Of a stretch of 64,000 nucleotides of DNA, positions 40,743 through 51,381 are shown piece by piece. The notes below the pieces were generated by a model. It saw only the letters and a program-made list of their open reading frames with translations. It was not told the DNA's origin and made no database searches. This stretch comes from Listeria immobilis (GTDB taxonomy: Bacteria > Bacillota > Bacilli > Lactobacillales > Listeriaceae): the NCBI RefSeq assembly GCF_014322765.1, contig NZ_JAASTZ010000004.1:1-64000 (forward strand), read 5' to 3'. The first letter of the stretch is position 1. Each line of letters begins with the position of its first letter. Position numbers and translations under genes: made by a program.

Positions 40743-42035
40743 TCAATTAGCGCGGAGTTTCTTACAAGTATAATCAAAAGCTTCTAATGTTAAATCAATT
40801 TCTTTTTTAGTATGCATTGTAGAAATAAATACACCTTCGAATTGAGACGGAGGCAAAAAGATTCCTTGTCCAAGCATTTCGCGATAATAATTTCTGAAAA
40901 ATTCTAAATCGCTTGTTTTAGCTGTATCAAAATTAGTAACTTTTTGGTCTGTAAAGAAAAATCCAAACATCGAACCCGCTTTATTAATTGCTAACGGAAT
41001 CTCTCTTCTTGAAGAAATTTCTTTTAAACCGTCTTCCATCCGTTTAATTAATTCACGGAAGTAATCATAATGTTGTGGTGTCAATTGTCTAACCGTTTCG
41101 AATCCCGCATTCATTGCTAATGGATTTCCAGATAATGTCCCTGCTTGATAAATAGAACCGGCTGGAGCAATTTGTTCCATGATTTCTTTTTTACCACCGT
41201 ATGCTCCGACAGGAAGACCTCCACCAATTACTTTTCCTAAACAAGTAATATCTGGTGTGACAACATAATATCCTTGTGCAGAATAATAGTCTACTCGAAA
41301 TCCTGTCATCACTTCATCAAAAATAAGTAGTGAACCATATTTTGTAGTTAGTTCTCGTAATCCTTCTAAAAAACCTTCAACAGGAGGAACGACTCCCATA
41401 TTACCAGCAACAGGTTCTACAATAACAGCTGCAATTTCTTCGCCAAATTTTTCAAAGGCTAATCTTGCACCTTCTATATCATTATATGGAACAGTAATAG
41501 TGTCTGAAGCAAGTCCTTTGGTTACGCCTGGAGAATCTGGTAATCCAAGAGTTGCAACACCTGAACCGGCTTTAATTAATAAAGAATCTCCATGTCCATG
41601 ATAACTACCTTCAAATTTTAAAATTTTGTCTCTTTTAGTATAACCACGAGCTAATCGAATAGCGCTCATAGTTGCTTCTGTACCAGATGAGACCATTCGA
41701 ACAATTTCAATTGACGGCACACGTTCAATAACTAGTTTAGCAAGCTCTGTTTCTATTTCAGTTGGTGTCCCAAAGCTAGTTCCTTTCATCGCAGCTGATG
41801 TAATTACACTAACAACAGCAGGGTTTGCATGGCCTAGAATTAGTGGACCCCAAGATAAAACATAATCAATATAATCATTTCCATCAATATCTGAAATATA
41901 AGCACCTTTTCCATGATCCATAAAAATTGGTGAAGCATCAACCGAATGGAATGCACGAACTGGGCTATTTACTCCTCCTGGTAAAACTTTTTTTGCTTCC
42001 TTAAAAGCTTTTTCGGATTTTGAATAATTTCGCAA
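40743..42035 (-). CDS. hemL: Glutamate-1-semialdehyde 2,1-aminomutase
   Basis: A 430-residue PLP enzyme that forms 5-aminolevulinate from glutamate-1-semialdehyde. The PLP lysine is in [17 protein letters not shown] (about 268); the upstream [10 protein letters not shown] block (about 238) binds the cofactor ring. The start codon is TTG at 42035, eight bases after AGGAGGCC. Last gene of the hem operon, 12 bases after hemB, although its product acts second in the pathway. Confidence 0.96.
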   Translation of the reverse strand: MRNYSKSEKAFKEAKKVLPGGVNSPVRAFHSVDASPIFMDHGKGAYISDIDGNDYIDYVLSWGPLILGHANPAVVSVITSAAMKGTSFGTPTEIETELAKLVIERVPSIEIVRMVSSGTEATMSAIRLARGYTKRDKILKFEGSYHGHGDSLLIKAGSGVATLGLPDSPGVTKGLASDTITVPYNDIEGARLAFEKFGEEIAAVIVEPVAGNMGVVPPVEGFLEGLRELTTKYGSLLIFDEVMTGFRVDYYSAQGYYVVTPDITCLGKVIGGGLPVGAYGGKKEIMEQIAPAGSIYQAGTLSGNPLAMNAGFETVRQLTPQHYDYFRELIKRMEDGLKEISSRREIPLAINKAGSMFGFFFTDQKVTNFDTAKTSDLEFFRNYYREMLGQGIFLPPSQFEGVFISTMHTKKEIDLTLEAFDYTCKKLRAN

Positions 42036-42047
42036 ATTAGTGGCCTC

Positions 42048-43022
42048 CTATTTATTTAAGTATTTGGATACATCTTTAGCAAAATAAGTAATGATAAGCG
42101 ATGCCCCAGCACGTTTCATACTTGTTAACATTTCTAAAACAATTCTTTCTTCATCTATCCAACCATTTTGCGCAGCAGCTTTTACCATAGCATACTCGCC
42201 ACTTACATTATAGGCAACAATGGGTAAATGGGTATTGTTTTTAACATCTCGCATAATATCCAAATAAGATAAAGATGGTTTTACAATTAAAAAGTCAGCA
42301 CCTTCCTGTTCATCAGAAACTGCTTCACGAATTGCCTCTTCTCTGTTAGCTGGATCCATTTGATAAGATTTTCTATCACCAAATTGTGGTGCGCTCCCAG
42401 CTGCATCACGAAACGGCCCATAAAAGGCAGAGGCATATTTAACAGCATAGGACATGATTGGAATATCTTGAAAACCTGCTTCATCAAGCCCTTCCCGAAT
42501 AACTTGTACAAAACCATCCATCATATTAGAAGGAGCAATAATATCTGCTCCTGCGGCAGCCTGACTTATGGCCGTTTTTTGTAACAATACAAGTGATTCA
42601 TCGTTTAAAATTTCCCCTTCTTGAATTACTCCACAATGTCCATGATCTGTGAATTCACATAAACAAGTATCCGCAATTACAAGCATCTCTGGAAAGTTCG
42701 TTTTGATTAAGCGTGTTGCTTCTTGGATGATGCCATGATTATGATAAGCTTGCAAACCAACTGCATCTTTTTCAGCTGGAATACCAAATAAAATAACGGC
42801 TTTAATTCCCATATCTTGAACAGCCTGAATTTCTGCTTCTAGTTCGTGTAATGGAAATTGAAAAACTCCGGGCATTGATACAACTTCTGTTTTTGGCTCT
42901 TTTCCTTCTTTTACGAAAATAGGATAAATCAAATCATCAGTATGTAAGATTGTTTCTCTAACTAGGTCTCGCATCGCACTTGTTTTTCTTAAACGACGAT
43001 GTCTATCAAATTGATTGTTCAT
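42048..43022 (-). CDS. hemB: Delta-aminolevulinic acid dehydratase (porphobilinogen synthase)
   Basis: A 324-residue enzyme condensing two 5-aminolevulinates to porphobilinogen. The two Schiff-base lysines are in [17 protein letters not shown] (about 198) and [12 protein letters not shown] (about 250). The catalytic zinc cysteines are seen in [12 protein letters not shown] (about 120-131), so it is the zinc-dependent type. ATG overlaps the hemD stop by four bases (ATGA). Confidence 0.97.
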   Translation of the reverse strand: MNNQFDRHRRLRKTSAMRDLVRETILHTDDLIYPIFVKEGKEPKTEVVSMPGVFQFPLHELEAEIQAVQDMGIKAVILFGIPAEKDAVGLQAYHNHGIIQEATRLIKTNFPEMLVIADTCLCEFTDHGHCGVIQEGEILNDESLVLLQKTAISQAAAGADIIAPSNMMDGFVQVIREGLDEAGFQDIPIMSYAVKYASAFYGPFRDAAGSAPQFGDRKSYQMDPANREEAIREAVSDEQEGADFLIVKPSLSYLDIMRDVKNNTHLPIVAYNVSGEYAMVKAAAQNGWIDEERIVLEMLTSMKRAGASLIITYFAKDVSKYLNK

Positions 43023-43741
43023 TTGTACTCCTCCTGTATTATCAAATCAACTAAATGTTTCATAGTGAAATTTTCGGCTTGATAAGTCACTTTCCATCCA
43101 TCCGCAACAATTGCTTTTGTGGTTATATTTCCGATGGAAGCAATTCGCCAGTTTTCTTTTTGGTTTGGAAACTTTTTCGCAACAGCATAAAAATTCTTCC
43201 AGGCAGACGGGCTAGCGAAAATGATAATTTGTTTTTCATTTCCCCTCAAAAGAGTTATGAGAGCTGATTCAGATTTAGCTGGTGCAGTAGTTTCATAAAG
43301 TTCGACTGGAAATACACTGTGCCCTTTTGTAGTGAGCGTATCTTCCATTATAGTTCTACTTAAATTACTTTTAGGAAGCAAAATACTCGTTTTTTCTGGA
43401 TATTGATTTAACCATTCAGAAAGAAAAACCTCTGTTTGATATTGTGTAGGAATAAAATTTGGTGAAATACCGTATTCTGCTAACTTCTCTTTTGTTTTTT
43501 CCCCTATCACTGCAAATTTATAAGTATAATTTAGAGGTTGCTTCTCAAAAAAATATTCAACAGCATTAACGCTTGTAAAAAATAACCATTCTGCCTCTAG
43601 TTGTTTAGATGTGAATACTACTTTTTTCGGTCTTGTTTCAATCAAAGGAATTTGATATACTTCAAAGCCATTTTGGATAAAATATTCCTGCCATTGTTTA
43701 CTTTTAGTTTTTTCTCTTGTTAAAACAATTTTTTTAGTCAT
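43019..43741 (-). CDS. hemD: Uroporphyrinogen-III synthase
   Basis: A 240-residue protein in the HemD position. It should close and invert ring D of hydroxymethylbilane to make uroporphyrinogen III. This family is poorly conserved; supporting features are length, the N-terminal [23 protein letters not shown] (about 55-65), [11 protein letters not shown] (about 175) and [13 protein letters not shown] (about 197). It overlaps both neighbours by four bases. Confidence 0.92.
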   Translation of the reverse strand: MTKKIVLTREKTKSKQWQEYFIQNGFEVYQIPLIETRPKKVVFTSKQLEAEWLFFTSVNAVEYFFEKQPLNYTYKFAVIGEKTKEKLAEYGISPNFIPTQYQTEVFLSEWLNQYPEKTSILLPKSNLSRTIMEDTLTTKGHSVFPVELYETTAPAKSESALITLLRGNEKQIIIFASPSAWKNFYAVAKKFPNQKENWRIASIGNITTKAIVADGWKVTYQAENFTMKHLVDLIIQEEYK

Positions 43742-44667
43742 GAATTTCTCAACTCTTTGATAATCGTTGCCGCACCTTCACTTAGTAGCACTTTCGCAAC
43801 CTGATTACCAACTGTTACTGGATTTTCGCCTGATTGTTCAGATGAAAGAATCGTAGAACCATCAACGTTACCAACCAAACCTTTAAAATGGACTACATCA
43901 CCTTTATTTGTTGCAAAACCAGCAATCGGAATCTCGCAACCACCATTTAATTCTTTTAAGAAAACACGTTCAGCCTCCACACAAATACCTGTTTCTTCAT
44001 GGTGAATTGATGCTAGCATGTCACAAATTTGTTGGTCATTTCTTCGGCATTCAATTGCAAGTGCTCCTTGACCAACTGCCGGTAAACAAATGTCTGGAGA
44101 GATATCTTCTAATTTTAATGTAGTATTTTCTAGCCAGCCCATCCGTGCTAATCCAGCTTTTGCTAAAATAATTGCATCAAAATTTTCATCGTGTAATTTT
44201 TGAAGTCGTGTATCAATGTTGCCACGAATTGGTTTTATAACAAAATCTGGACGATGCCTAAGTATTTGTGCTGCACGTCTTAAGCTACTTGTACCAATAA
44301 CGGCGCCAGTTGGTAAGTCTTTCCATGTTTCTACGCGATTAAAAACAAAACAATCAAGTGGAGATTCACGTTTTGGTATTGCACCTATAGTAAGACCTTC
44401 TTTTAAGCTAGAAGGCACATCTTTCATACTATGGACAGCAAAATCAATTGCTCCATCACTCAATGCTTGTTCAACTTCGGATACAAATAATCCTTTTCCA
44501 CCAACTTTGCTAAGCGTCACATCTAGAATGCGGTCTCCTTTTGTTACGATTTCTTTTATTTCAAAATCAAATTCTGGATAGTTTTCTTTTAGTTTCGTTA
44601 TGACCCAACCTGATTGCGTCAATGCTAATTTACTACGTCTGGAACCAACAATTATTTTACGTTTCAT
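43738..44667 (-). CDS. hemC: Porphobilinogen deaminase (hydroxymethylbilane synthase)
   Basis: A 309-residue enzyme that polymerises four porphobilinogens. The dipyrromethane-cofactor cysteine lies in LNGGCEIPIAG (about 241). N-terminal VGSRRSKLALTQS, FAVHSMKDVPS (about 77-87) and the Arg-rich GTSSLRRAAQI (about 125) are present. ATG overlaps the hemA stop by four bases. Confidence 0.97.
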   Translation of the reverse strand: MKRKIIVGSRRSKLALTQSGWVITKLKENYPEFDFEIKEIVTKGDRILDVTLSKVGGKGLFVSEVEQALSDGAIDFAVHSMKDVPSSLKEGLTIGAIPKRESPLDCFVFNRVETWKDLPTGAVIGTSSLRRAAQILRHRPDFVIKPIRGNIDTRLQKLHDENFDAIILAKAGLARMGWLENTTLKLEDISPDICLPAVGQGALAIECRRNDQQICDMLASIHHEETGICVEAERVFLKELNGGCEIPIAGFATNKGDVVHFKGLVGNVDGSTILSSEQSGENPVTVGNQVAKVLLSEGAATIIKELRNS

Positions 44668-45974
44668 GCATTACTCCTCGTTTCAGCTTGTTCTTTTTCT
44701 AGTGTTTTTGTTTCACCTGTTAAGCCAAAGATACGCTTGAAGTGATCAATGCTTGCGTCGGCTTCTGCTTCTACAGACATTTCTTTTAACTCTGAGATTG
44801 GTTGTTTTAACATTTGATTAATAATACTTTTCATATGTTTACCGATTTGTACGTATTCTCTTTCTGTTAAACCTGGTAGCTTATTTTCGAGACTGGCCAT
44901 TGTCACTTCTTGCATATCTAACGCCTTTTCTCTTAGTTCGCGGATTACAGGAACTACTCCAAGTTGTTTTTCCCATTCAAAAAAGGTTTGTACCTCTGCA
45001 TGGATTGTTTCTTCTAATTCTGATACAATTCTTTGACGTTTGGTGGAATTGGCAGTAATCACCCCTGCTAAGTCATCAATATCATACAAATGAAAATTGG
45101 GAATAGCTGAACAATCATGTTCAACATTTCTAGGTAGACCAATATCAATAACAAGCATTGAGCCAGTTTTTCGTTCCATTAGCAATTGCATGTCCATATG
45201 TTTAATGATTGGTTCTTGAGCACTTGTTGATACAAGTACGATATCTGCTAAAAGTAAATGCTTGTTCAGTTCTTCGTATCTTCCTACTTTTGCTTGAAAT
45301 TGATTAGCAAGAGTTTCTCCTTTTGTTTTTGTTCGATTAATTACTGTAATGTCTTGAATACCGCTTCCTGCAAGGTTTCGAAGTGCTAATTCGCTCATTT
45401 CTCCGGCACCTATAAGGACGATTTTTTTATTTTCTAAAGTACCATATAGTTTTTTTGCAACTTCCACAGCCGCATAGCTGACAGAAACTGCATTTTCATT
45501 AATTTTAGTAAAATGATGTACTTTTTTAGCAAAAGTTACGACTTCACGGAAAAGTTTATTTAAAAGGGTTCCTGTTGTTTGCGTATTTTTTGCAACTTCA
45601 AAGGCATGTTTTACTTGACCGAGAATTTGTGTTTCTCCTAAAACAAGTGAATCAAGTCCTGCTGTTACGTTATATAAGTGATTTACAGCAAGGTTTTCTT
45701 CATAAAAAAATAAATATGGCTCGAGTTTTTCCATATCCATTTGAAACCAGTTTGCCATAAAGCGTTTTAAATAATATCTACCTGTATGTAATTGATCCAC
45801 AACCGCCACAATTTCTGTTCGATTGCACGTCGAAATAATAACATTTTCAAGAATGCTTTTTTCCTGTAGCAATGTTACTAGTGCCATTTCTTCTTCAGTT
45901 TCTTTAAAAACTAATTTTTCGCGGATGTCGATTGGTGCTGTATGATGATTCAGCCCCATGGTGAGAATAAACAT
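44664..45974 (-). CDS. hemA: Glutamyl-tRNA reductase
   Basis: A 436-residue enzyme that reduces charged tRNA-Glu to glutamate-1-semialdehyde, the committed step of heme synthesis. The active-site Cys50 is in ISTCNRTEI, the tRNA-recognition region GLDSLVLGETQILGQVK follows (about 105-121), and an NADPH-binding GAGEMSELA lies near 187. First gene of hemACDBL, with AGGAGGATTATCGA before the ATG. hemX, which follows hemA in B. subtilis and limits HemA level, is absent here. Confidence 0.97.
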   Translation of the reverse strand: MFILTMGLNHHTAPIDIREKLVFKETEEEMALVTLLQEKSILENVIISTCNRTEIVAVVDQLHTGRYYLKRFMANWFQMDMEKLEPYLFFYEENLAVNHLYNVTAGLDSLVLGETQILGQVKHAFEVAKNTQTTGTLLNKLFREVVTFAKKVHHFTKINENAVSVSYAAVEVAKKLYGTLENKKIVLIGAGEMSELALRNLAGSGIQDITVINRTKTKGETLANQFQAKVGRYEELNKHLLLADIVLVSTSAQEPIIKHMDMQLLMERKTGSMLVIDIGLPRNVEHDCSAIPNFHLYDIDDLAGVITANSTKRQRIVSELEETIHAEVQTFFEWEKQLGVVPVIRELREKALDMQEVTMASLENKLPGLTEREYVQIGKHMKSIINQMLKQPISELKEMSVEAEADASIDHFKRIFGLTGETKTLEKEQAETRSNA

Positions 45975-46011
45975 TCGATAATCCTCCTAAAATTAAATTG
46001 AACTCTTAACT

Positions 46012-46040
46012 ATTCTACCACTTTTCTATTTGTACACCAA
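46012..46040 (-). promoter_or_regulatory. hemA operon promoter
   Basis: TTGGTG (46040-46035), a 17-bp spacer and TAGAAT (46017-46012) with an upstream TGG (extended -10), about 40 bases before hemA. Confidence 0.65.
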
Positions 46041-46063
46041 ATAGTCCGTTTGTGCATTTGAAT

Positions 46064-46097
46064 GAAAAAAAGAGCTGGATTTTTTATTCCAACTCTT
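46064..46097 (-). terminator. Terminator after engB
   Basis: AAGAGTTGGAATAAAAAATCCAGCTCTT on the minus strand is followed by TTTTTC. It separates engB from the hem operon. Confidence 0.88.
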
Positions 46098-46101
46098 CCT
46101 A

Positions 46102-46686
46102 TTATTCCATTCCTTCTTTGATATACTGCCATGCTTCGTCTTTTCCCATTTTTGTTTCTGAGGAAAATAGCACAAATTTGTCATCCGGATCAAAATCAAG
46201 TGTTTCACGAACAATTTTGGCATTTTTGTGCCATTTACTACGTGGAATTTTGTCTGCTTTGGTAGCTACGACAATTACTGGAATTTCATAATACTTTAGA
46301 AATTCATACATCATTCGATCATCTTCTGTTGGCTTGTGTCGTAAATCAACAATTTGAATAACGCCACGCAACTGCTCCCGAGATGTAATATACGTTTCAA
46401 TCATGACGCCCCATTTTTCACGCTCGGTTTTTGAAACTTTTGCAAAACCGTAACCAGGTACATCTACAAAGAAAAGCGCTTCTTCAATTTTATAAAAATT
46501 TAGCGTTTGTGTTTTGCCGGGTTTTTGTGAAATTCTTGCCATACTTTTACGGCGAATCATCGTATTAATAAATGATGATTTTCCGACATTAGATCTACCT
46601 GCAAGGGCATATTCCGGGAGGTCTGTTTCTGGATATTGCTCTGGTCGAACGGCACTTATAATTAATTCTACATTATTTACATCCAT
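46102..46686 (-). CDS. engB: Ribosome biogenesis GTPase YsxC/EngB
   Basis: A 194-residue GTPase needed for late 50S assembly. G1 GRSNVGKSS (30-38), G3 DVPGYGFAK (about 75-83), G4 TKADK (about 142-146). ATG 46686 follows AGGATGGAAAATA; the frame extends eight codons upstream without a site. It stands between thrS and the hem operon with terminators on both sides. Confidence 0.95.
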   Translation of the reverse strand: MDVNNVELIISAVRPEQYPETDLPEYALAGRSNVGKSSFINTMIRRKSMARISQKPGKTQTLNFYKIEEALFFVDVPGYGFAKVSKTEREKWGVMIETYITSREQLRGVIQIVDLRHKPTEDDRMMYEFLKYYEIPVIVVATKADKIPRSKWHKNAKIVRETLDFDPDDKFVLFSSETKMGKDEAWQYIKEGME

Positions 46687-46754
46687 TATTTTCCATCCTG
46701 TTCTATTCATTATCTTTTACTAGTATAACGGAAAAAGAGGAAAAAAGCACCAAG

Positions 46755-46786
46755 TAAAAATACTGCCCCATTTCGGAACAGTATTT
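46755..46786 (-). terminator. Terminator after thrS
   Basis: AATACTG and CAGTATT arms plus an inner CC/GG pair, followed by a minus-strand T-run (TTTTTAC). Confidence 0.82.
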
Positions 46787-46791
46787 TAATA

Positions 46792-48714
46792 TTAATATTT
46801 ACTTACTTCTGCTATTACTTGGGCAATGAAAGTATCTAATTCTATTGTTTCTGATTCCTTTGAACCGTACCTACGAACATTTACAGTACTAGATTCTGCT
46901 TCTTGATCACCAAGTACTAATGCATAAGGGATTTTCTTTGTCTGTGCTTCGCGGATTTTGTAGCCTAATTTTTCATTACGGTCATCTATTTCCGCACGAA
47001 GTCCTGCACGTTGTAATTTATCTTGTACTCCTTTTGCATATTCTAAATGAGCATCAGCATTAACAGGGATGAGTTCCATTTGAACAGGAGCGAGCCATGT
47101 TGGGAAAGCGCCTTTATATTCTTCAATTAAATAAGCGACAAACCGTTCCATAGTAGATACGACACCACGATGAATGACAACTGGACGATGTTTTTCACCA
47201 TCTTCACCAATGTAAGTTAAGTCAAAACGCTCTGGAAGTAAGAAGTCTAGTTGAACTGTCGAAAGTGTTTCTTCTTTTCCAATGGCAGTTTTTACTTGAA
47301 CATCTAGTTTAGGACCATAAAAAGCCGCTTCTCCGCCTGCTTCAAAGTAATCCATTTCCATTTCGTCCATTGCTGATTTAAGCATTGTTTGCGCCTTTTC
47401 CCACATAGCGTCATCATCAAAATATTTTTCTGTATTTTTAGGATCACGATAGCTTAAACGGAAGGAATAATCTGTAATGTCAAAGTCTTTATACACTTCA
47501 AGTATTAACTCAACAACTCGTTTAAATTCATCTTTAATTTGATCTGGACGAACAAACACATGTGCATCATTGAGTGTCATACCACGAACACGCTGAAGTC
47601 CTGATAAAGCGCCACTCATTTCATAGCGGTGCATCATCCCAAGTTCGGCAATACGGATAGGCAACTCACGATAACTATGAATATCATTTTTATAAATCAT
47701 CATGTGATGCGGACAATTCATTGGACGTAAAACAAGTTCTTCATTATCCATTTTCATAGTTGGGAACATATCTTCATGATAATGATCCCAGTGTCCGCTA
47801 GTTTTGTATAGTTCGACATTGGCCATAATTGGAGTATAAACATGATTGTAACCAAGACGTTCTTCTTTATCCACAATATATCGTTCAATAACACGACGAA
47901 TAGTTGCACCTTTTGGTAACCAAAGTGGTAAACCTTGACCCACTTCAATGCTATTAGTAAATAATTCTAACTCCTTACCCAGTTTACGATGATCACGTTC
48001 TTTGGCTTCTTTTTGCATCTGGATAAATTCTTTTAAGCCATTTTTATCAAAGAATGCTGTTCCGTAAATACGTTGTAACATTTTATTATTACTATCTCCA
48101 CGCCAGTATGCCCCAGCCACGCTTAATAGTTTAAATACTTGGATTTTACCAGTTGAAGGAACATGAACCCCACGACAAAGGTCAAAAAACTCTCCTTGTG
48201 TATAAATAGTCACTGTTTCATCTTCCGGTATTGCTTCAATAAGTTCTAATTTATATTCATCACCAATTGCTTTAAAACGTTTGATTGCTTCTTCACGAGA
48301 AACCACTTCACGTTCAATTGGCACATTTTCTCGAACAATTTTTTGCATTTCTTTTTCAATTTCTGCTAAAGATTCATCGCTTATCACTGCTTCTGTATCA
48401 ATATCATAGTAAAAACCAGTATCAATTGCTGGGCCTACACCAAATTTTACATCTGGATAAAGTCGTTTAAGCGCCTGTGCCATTAAATGAGCTGTACTAT
48501 GGCGCAATATACCAAGCGCATCCTCGTGATCTGGTGTTACGATTTCAATTGCTCCATCTTCGTGAATTGGAGTTACTAAATCAAGTAATTCTCCGTTTAA
48601 TTTACCTGCGAGTGCTTTCTTTTTTAACCCTGGACTAATGGAAGCGGCAATATCGGCTGTAGATACGCCAGGCTCAAATTCTTTTACTGCACCATCTGGA
48701 AATGTGATTTTCAT
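46792..48714 (-). CDS. thrS: Threonyl-tRNA synthetase
   Basis: A class II synthetase of 640 residues. TGS domain (about 1-62), editing/second additional domain ([16 protein letters not shown] about 73 and [10 protein letters not shown] about 180), catalytic core with [11 protein letters not shown] (about 335) and motif 2 [15 protein letters not shown] (about 364), and the anticodon-binding domain from about 540. I start at ATG 48714 (MKITFPDG) behind AAAAGGAGAG; the longer open frame runs back into the T-box terminator. Zinc ligand cysteine is the Cys of NCPHH. Confidence 0.97.
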   Translation of the reverse strand: MKITFPDGAVKEFEPGVSTADIAASISPGLKKKALAGKLNGELLDLVTPIHEDGAIEIVTPDHEDALGILRHSTAHLMAQALKRLYPDVKFGVGPAIDTGFYYDIDTEAVISDESLAEIEKEMQKIVRENVPIEREVVSREEAIKRFKAIGDEYKLELIEAIPEDETVTIYTQGEFFDLCRGVHVPSTGKIQVFKLLSVAGAYWRGDSNNKMLQRIYGTAFFDKNGLKEFIQMQKEAKERDHRKLGKELELFTNSIEVGQGLPLWLPKGATIRRVIERYIVDKEERLGYNHVYTPIMANVELYKTSGHWDHYHEDMFPTMKMDNEELVLRPMNCPHHMMIYKNDIHSYRELPIRIAELGMMHRYEMSGALSGLQRVRGMTLNDAHVFVRPDQIKDEFKRVVELILEVYKDFDITDYSFRLSYRDPKNTEKYFDDDAMWEKAQTMLKSAMDEMEMDYFEAGGEAAFYGPKLDVQVKTAIGKEETLSTVQLDFLLPERFDLTYIGEDGEKHRPVVIHRGVVSTMERFVAYLIEEYKGAFPTWLAPVQMELIPVNADAHLEYAKGVQDKLQRAGLRAEIDDRNEKLGYKIREAQTKKIPYALVLGDQEAESSTVNVRRYGSKESETIELDTFIAQVIAEVSKY

Positions 48715-48760
48715 ACTAATCTCTCCTTTTCTTTTTAAAATATGGTTAGGAGGGCAAAAT

Positions 48761-49020
48761 AAAAAACCCATCCCTCCTGTTGTCAAGGGACGAGTTTATG
48801 CTCGTGGTTCCACCCAAGATTCAGAAATAACCAGCAATAGCTATTTCACTCTTGTCGCTTATAACGGAGCGATCCGTCTATTATTACTAGTAAAAAACGT
48901 TCCTAATAGAAGTTCCAAGGTGGTCCAAATTTAAGTTCGAATAGAAGGTTTCCAGCTAGCCCTTCCTCTCTAGAATTTTCCGTTAAATTGGTTGTCCTTT
49001 TCATCACTTTGTTTTATATT
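48761..49020 (-). promoter_or_regulatory. T-box riboswitch leader of thrS
   Basis: The T-box core TGGGTGGAACCACG is at 48816-48803. It is followed by the terminator (GTCCCTTG-ACAA-CAGGAGGGAT, then GGGTTTTTT, 48797-48761). The specifier zone reads TTGGACCACCTTGG, with the Thr codon ACC at 48924-48922 and again at 48921-48919. The gene downstream is thrS, as expected. Confidence 0.93.
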
Positions 49021-49027
49021 ACTACAA

Positions 49028-49056
49028 ATTATAATCCTGATTACGTTAATTTGCAA
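49028..49056 (-). promoter_or_regulatory. thrS promoter
   Basis: TTGCAA (49056-49051), 17 bp and a perfect TATAAT (49033-49028). The -35 begins nine bases after the dnaI stop codon. Confidence 0.75.
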
Positions 49057-49064
49057 GTGCTTTT

Positions 49065-49988
49065 TTAGAAACGGCGATTTTTTCCTTCTAGCTGTACTTC
49101 TTTAGATAAATAGCGCACACGTTCCATGATCCGACGTGCTTTAAGTTTTTCTTCGTTTCCATTTTGGGCGAACATTAAATGATTTTCTAATTGATCCATA
49201 TTGTAATTGGATGAGAAAAAAGTTGGTAATTCTTCTTGCATTCGGAACTGTAAAATTGCACCAAGAACTTCATCACGAGTCCATGCAGTCATTGATTCTG
49301 CACCAATATCATCAAGCATTAGGACTTCTGTTTCTTTAGCGAATTGAATTTTTTCACCCACTGTATTATCAGAAATCGACTGCTTCACTTCTCGCATAAA
49401 TTCAGGAAGATATACTAAAGTTGTTGAAACTCCTTTAAGCGCAAGTTCTTTCGCAATTGCCCCCAGTAAGTAAGATTTTCCAGTTCCAAAGCTCCCGTGA
49501 ATATAAAGCGCTTTGACACGTTCTCCGTCTTTAGCAAGATAATCCTTTAAAAATTGATACGCCTCAACAAGTGCTAGTTGTCTAGATTCTTCATCCGTAT
49601 AAAACTCACTTAAACTAGCATCTACTACTTGTTTTGGCATATAAAGAGAGCGAATACGTTTCTCCACAGCACGACGTTTATCTTCTTCTATTTTTTCCTT
49701 TGTTGGATAATAGCTGACAGTAATAAATTCTCCATTTAAAACCAATTTTGGCGCATAACCAGGCATTAAAGTGGCTTCTTGTTCCATAAATTTTTTGTGT
49801 TGAGTCATAAACTCATATAAATTAGATAAATTTTGATTAATCAATTGTTCGTCTATTTCTGCTTTATGGGCCTTGAAAAATTCTTGGATTGGCTGATAAT
49901 GAAGTACTTGTTGCTTTAGCCCTTGATATTCTTTTTCAAAATCTCGTCCTTCAAAAAGCTGCCCCAATGTGCGTTCGATGTTATCCAT
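49065..49988 (-). CDS. dnaI: Primosomal helicase loader DnaI
   Basis: A 307-residue AAA+ protein that loads the replicative helicase at the origin and at restart sites. N-terminal helicase-binding region (about 1-130), Walker A GSFGTGKSYLL (about 165-175), Walker B VLMLDDIGAE (about 227-236). I prefer ATG 49988 to an in-frame GTG directly after the dnaB stop, because of the AGGTGAAGGAC spacing. Cotranscribed with dnaB. Confidence 0.95.
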   Translation of the reverse strand: MDNIERTLGQLFEGRDFEKEYQGLKQQVLHYQPIQEFFKAHKAEIDEQLINQNLSNLYEFMTQHKKFMEQEATLMPGYAPKLVLNGEFITVSYYPTKEKIEEDKRRAVEKRIRSLYMPKQVVDASLSEFYTDEESRQLALVEAYQFLKDYLAKDGERVKALYIHGSFGTGKSYLLGAIAKELALKGVSTTLVYLPEFMREVKQSISDNTVGEKIQFAKETEVLMLDDIGAESMTAWTRDEVLGAILQFRMQEELPTFFSSNYNMDQLENHLMFAQNGNEEKLKARRIMERVRYLSKEVQLEGKNRRF

Positions 49989-49997
49989 GTCCTTCAC

Positions 49998-51374
49998 CTA
50001 CCTTTTATTTAGTCGTTCTTTAATTTCGCGAACTTGTTCTTCCAATGTTTGTTTTTCTTTATCTGTCATTTTGTTATCAGCTGGTGGGACGGATTCTTTA
50101 TCAAACCAATCCGGTAAAATTTCTTTTCTAGTTGTTTTTTGGTAATTTCGATTGTAATTTGATTTTTTAGCTGTGGCTGGTTCTTCTTGTAGTCGTTTAT
50201 ATTTTTCATGCTCTTGCCAAGCTAAATCCATAGCTTCTTTAGCGGTTTTAACATTTTTTCGTTTCCAGTGTGCAGCGATTGTCATCATGTAGTTTTTGGC
50301 CAATTTCCGGTCAAGTCGAAGCATCACATATTCGATTAAGACATTCATGACTGGAACAGGTAAATTTTGTTGGTTCATTACTTCTTCAACTACACGTAAA
50401 TCTGTTTCGGCTGGCACTGCCCCATCGGAAATATCGACAAGCAATTGAAATGGTGTGATACTTTCTAAATACACTTGAAGTGCTTCTTCGTCGTTTAGCA
50501 CTTCCTTTTGTTCTTCTACATCCGGCATTTCTTGTTTCATTTGTAACTTTGGTGGGGTGCCATTTTCAATTGAATAACCTTCACGAACAATTTTGCGTAA
50601 AAATACAATATCTATGTCCCCGTTAGCATCCAGCGCTCGGTACAAATAACTTGGCATGTCTTTCTCAGAAACTTGATAAATTCCGTGCAATTTCAAAATC
50701 GTTTGACGCACTTCTTTAGTTATTTTATCACGTGAAATCATACTTGGAGATAGCAAGCTTATAAACAAATTGAAGTCAAAACTAGCATCATCAAATTCAA
50801 TTTCTTTCGGTTTAGTTTTATCCATTAAGGTTTGGTTAGTTTTGTCGATAGTTGCTATAGTTCCACCTTTAAATGGCTCAAAAACATCTTGAAAAGATCT
50901 AGTGATTTCGCTATATGTAGTTGTTTCAATAGCATCATCAGAGAAAAAACGACGCAACCGTTGAAACTGAGCATTACCTATTTTGCTATATAAATAAATA
51001 TTTAGTAATCCGTCTGAAAAGAATTTTTCTGGAGATAAAGGCGGTAAGATTTCATAAATGTAAAAACGAGTGTCATTTTCCGTTTTTACATAACTTTTTA
51101 AAAGACCTAAGCCTTCGAGTTTTAGTCTTGCCTCAAATAGTGCCTTTAAACTAATATCGAGCATATTTAAAAGTTGGACGTGGGAATGCGCTTTCGACCA
51201 AAGTCTGTTTTCTTCTACTTCAGTAAACAGTGTTTGATATAAAGCTAAACATTCCGCCCCCATTAGCGGTTGATATAACATGGTGATTATTTTTCGGTCG
51301 GCACCGGTTAAAATACCACTTGCCTTCACTTGATAACTATCTACCGCTTGAAGTTCCATCCAAAATTCCGTCAA
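49998..51374 (-). CDS. dnaB: Replication initiation and membrane attachment protein DnaB
   Basis: A 458-residue primosome protein of the Firmicute DnaB/DnaD type (not the replicative helicase of the same name in E. coli). It acts with DnaD and DnaI to load helicase and attaches the origin to the membrane. The N-terminal winged-helix part (about 1-120) and the DnaD-like second domain with YRALDANGDIDIVFLRKIV (about 245-263) and VMLRLDRKLAKNYM are visible. The C-terminal 70 residues are charged. The frame begins with TTG 51374 after AGGTGAG; ATG five codons in is an alternative. Confidence 0.92.
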   Translation of the reverse strand: MTEFWMELQAVDSYQVKASGILTGADRKIITMLYQPLMGAECLALYQTLFTEVEENRLWSKAHSHVQLLNMLDISLKALFEARLKLEGLGLLKSYVKTENDTRFYIYEILPPLSPEKFFSDGLLNIYLYSKIGNAQFQRLRRFFSDDAIETTTYSEITRSFQDVFEPFKGGTIATIDKTNQTLMDKTKPKEIEFDDASFDFNLFISLLSPSMISRDKITKEVRQTILKLHGIYQVSEKDMPSYLYRALDANGDIDIVFLRKIVREGYSIENGTPPKLQMKQEMPDVEEQKEVLNDEEALQVYLESITPFQLLVDISDGAVPAETDLRVVEEVMNQQNLPVPVMNVLIEYVMLRLDRKLAKNYMMTIAAHWKRKNVKTAKEAMDLAWQEHEKYKRLQEEPATAKKSNYNRNYQKTTRKEILPDWFDKESVPPADNKMTDKEKQTLEEQVREIKERLNKR

Positions 51375-51381
51375 TTTACAC

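Noticed and set aside
48715-48786. Upstream extension of thrS to give 664 residues
   Set aside because: The extra codons lie in the T-box terminator, and a good ribosome site precedes ATG 48714, which gives the standard ThrS N-terminus.
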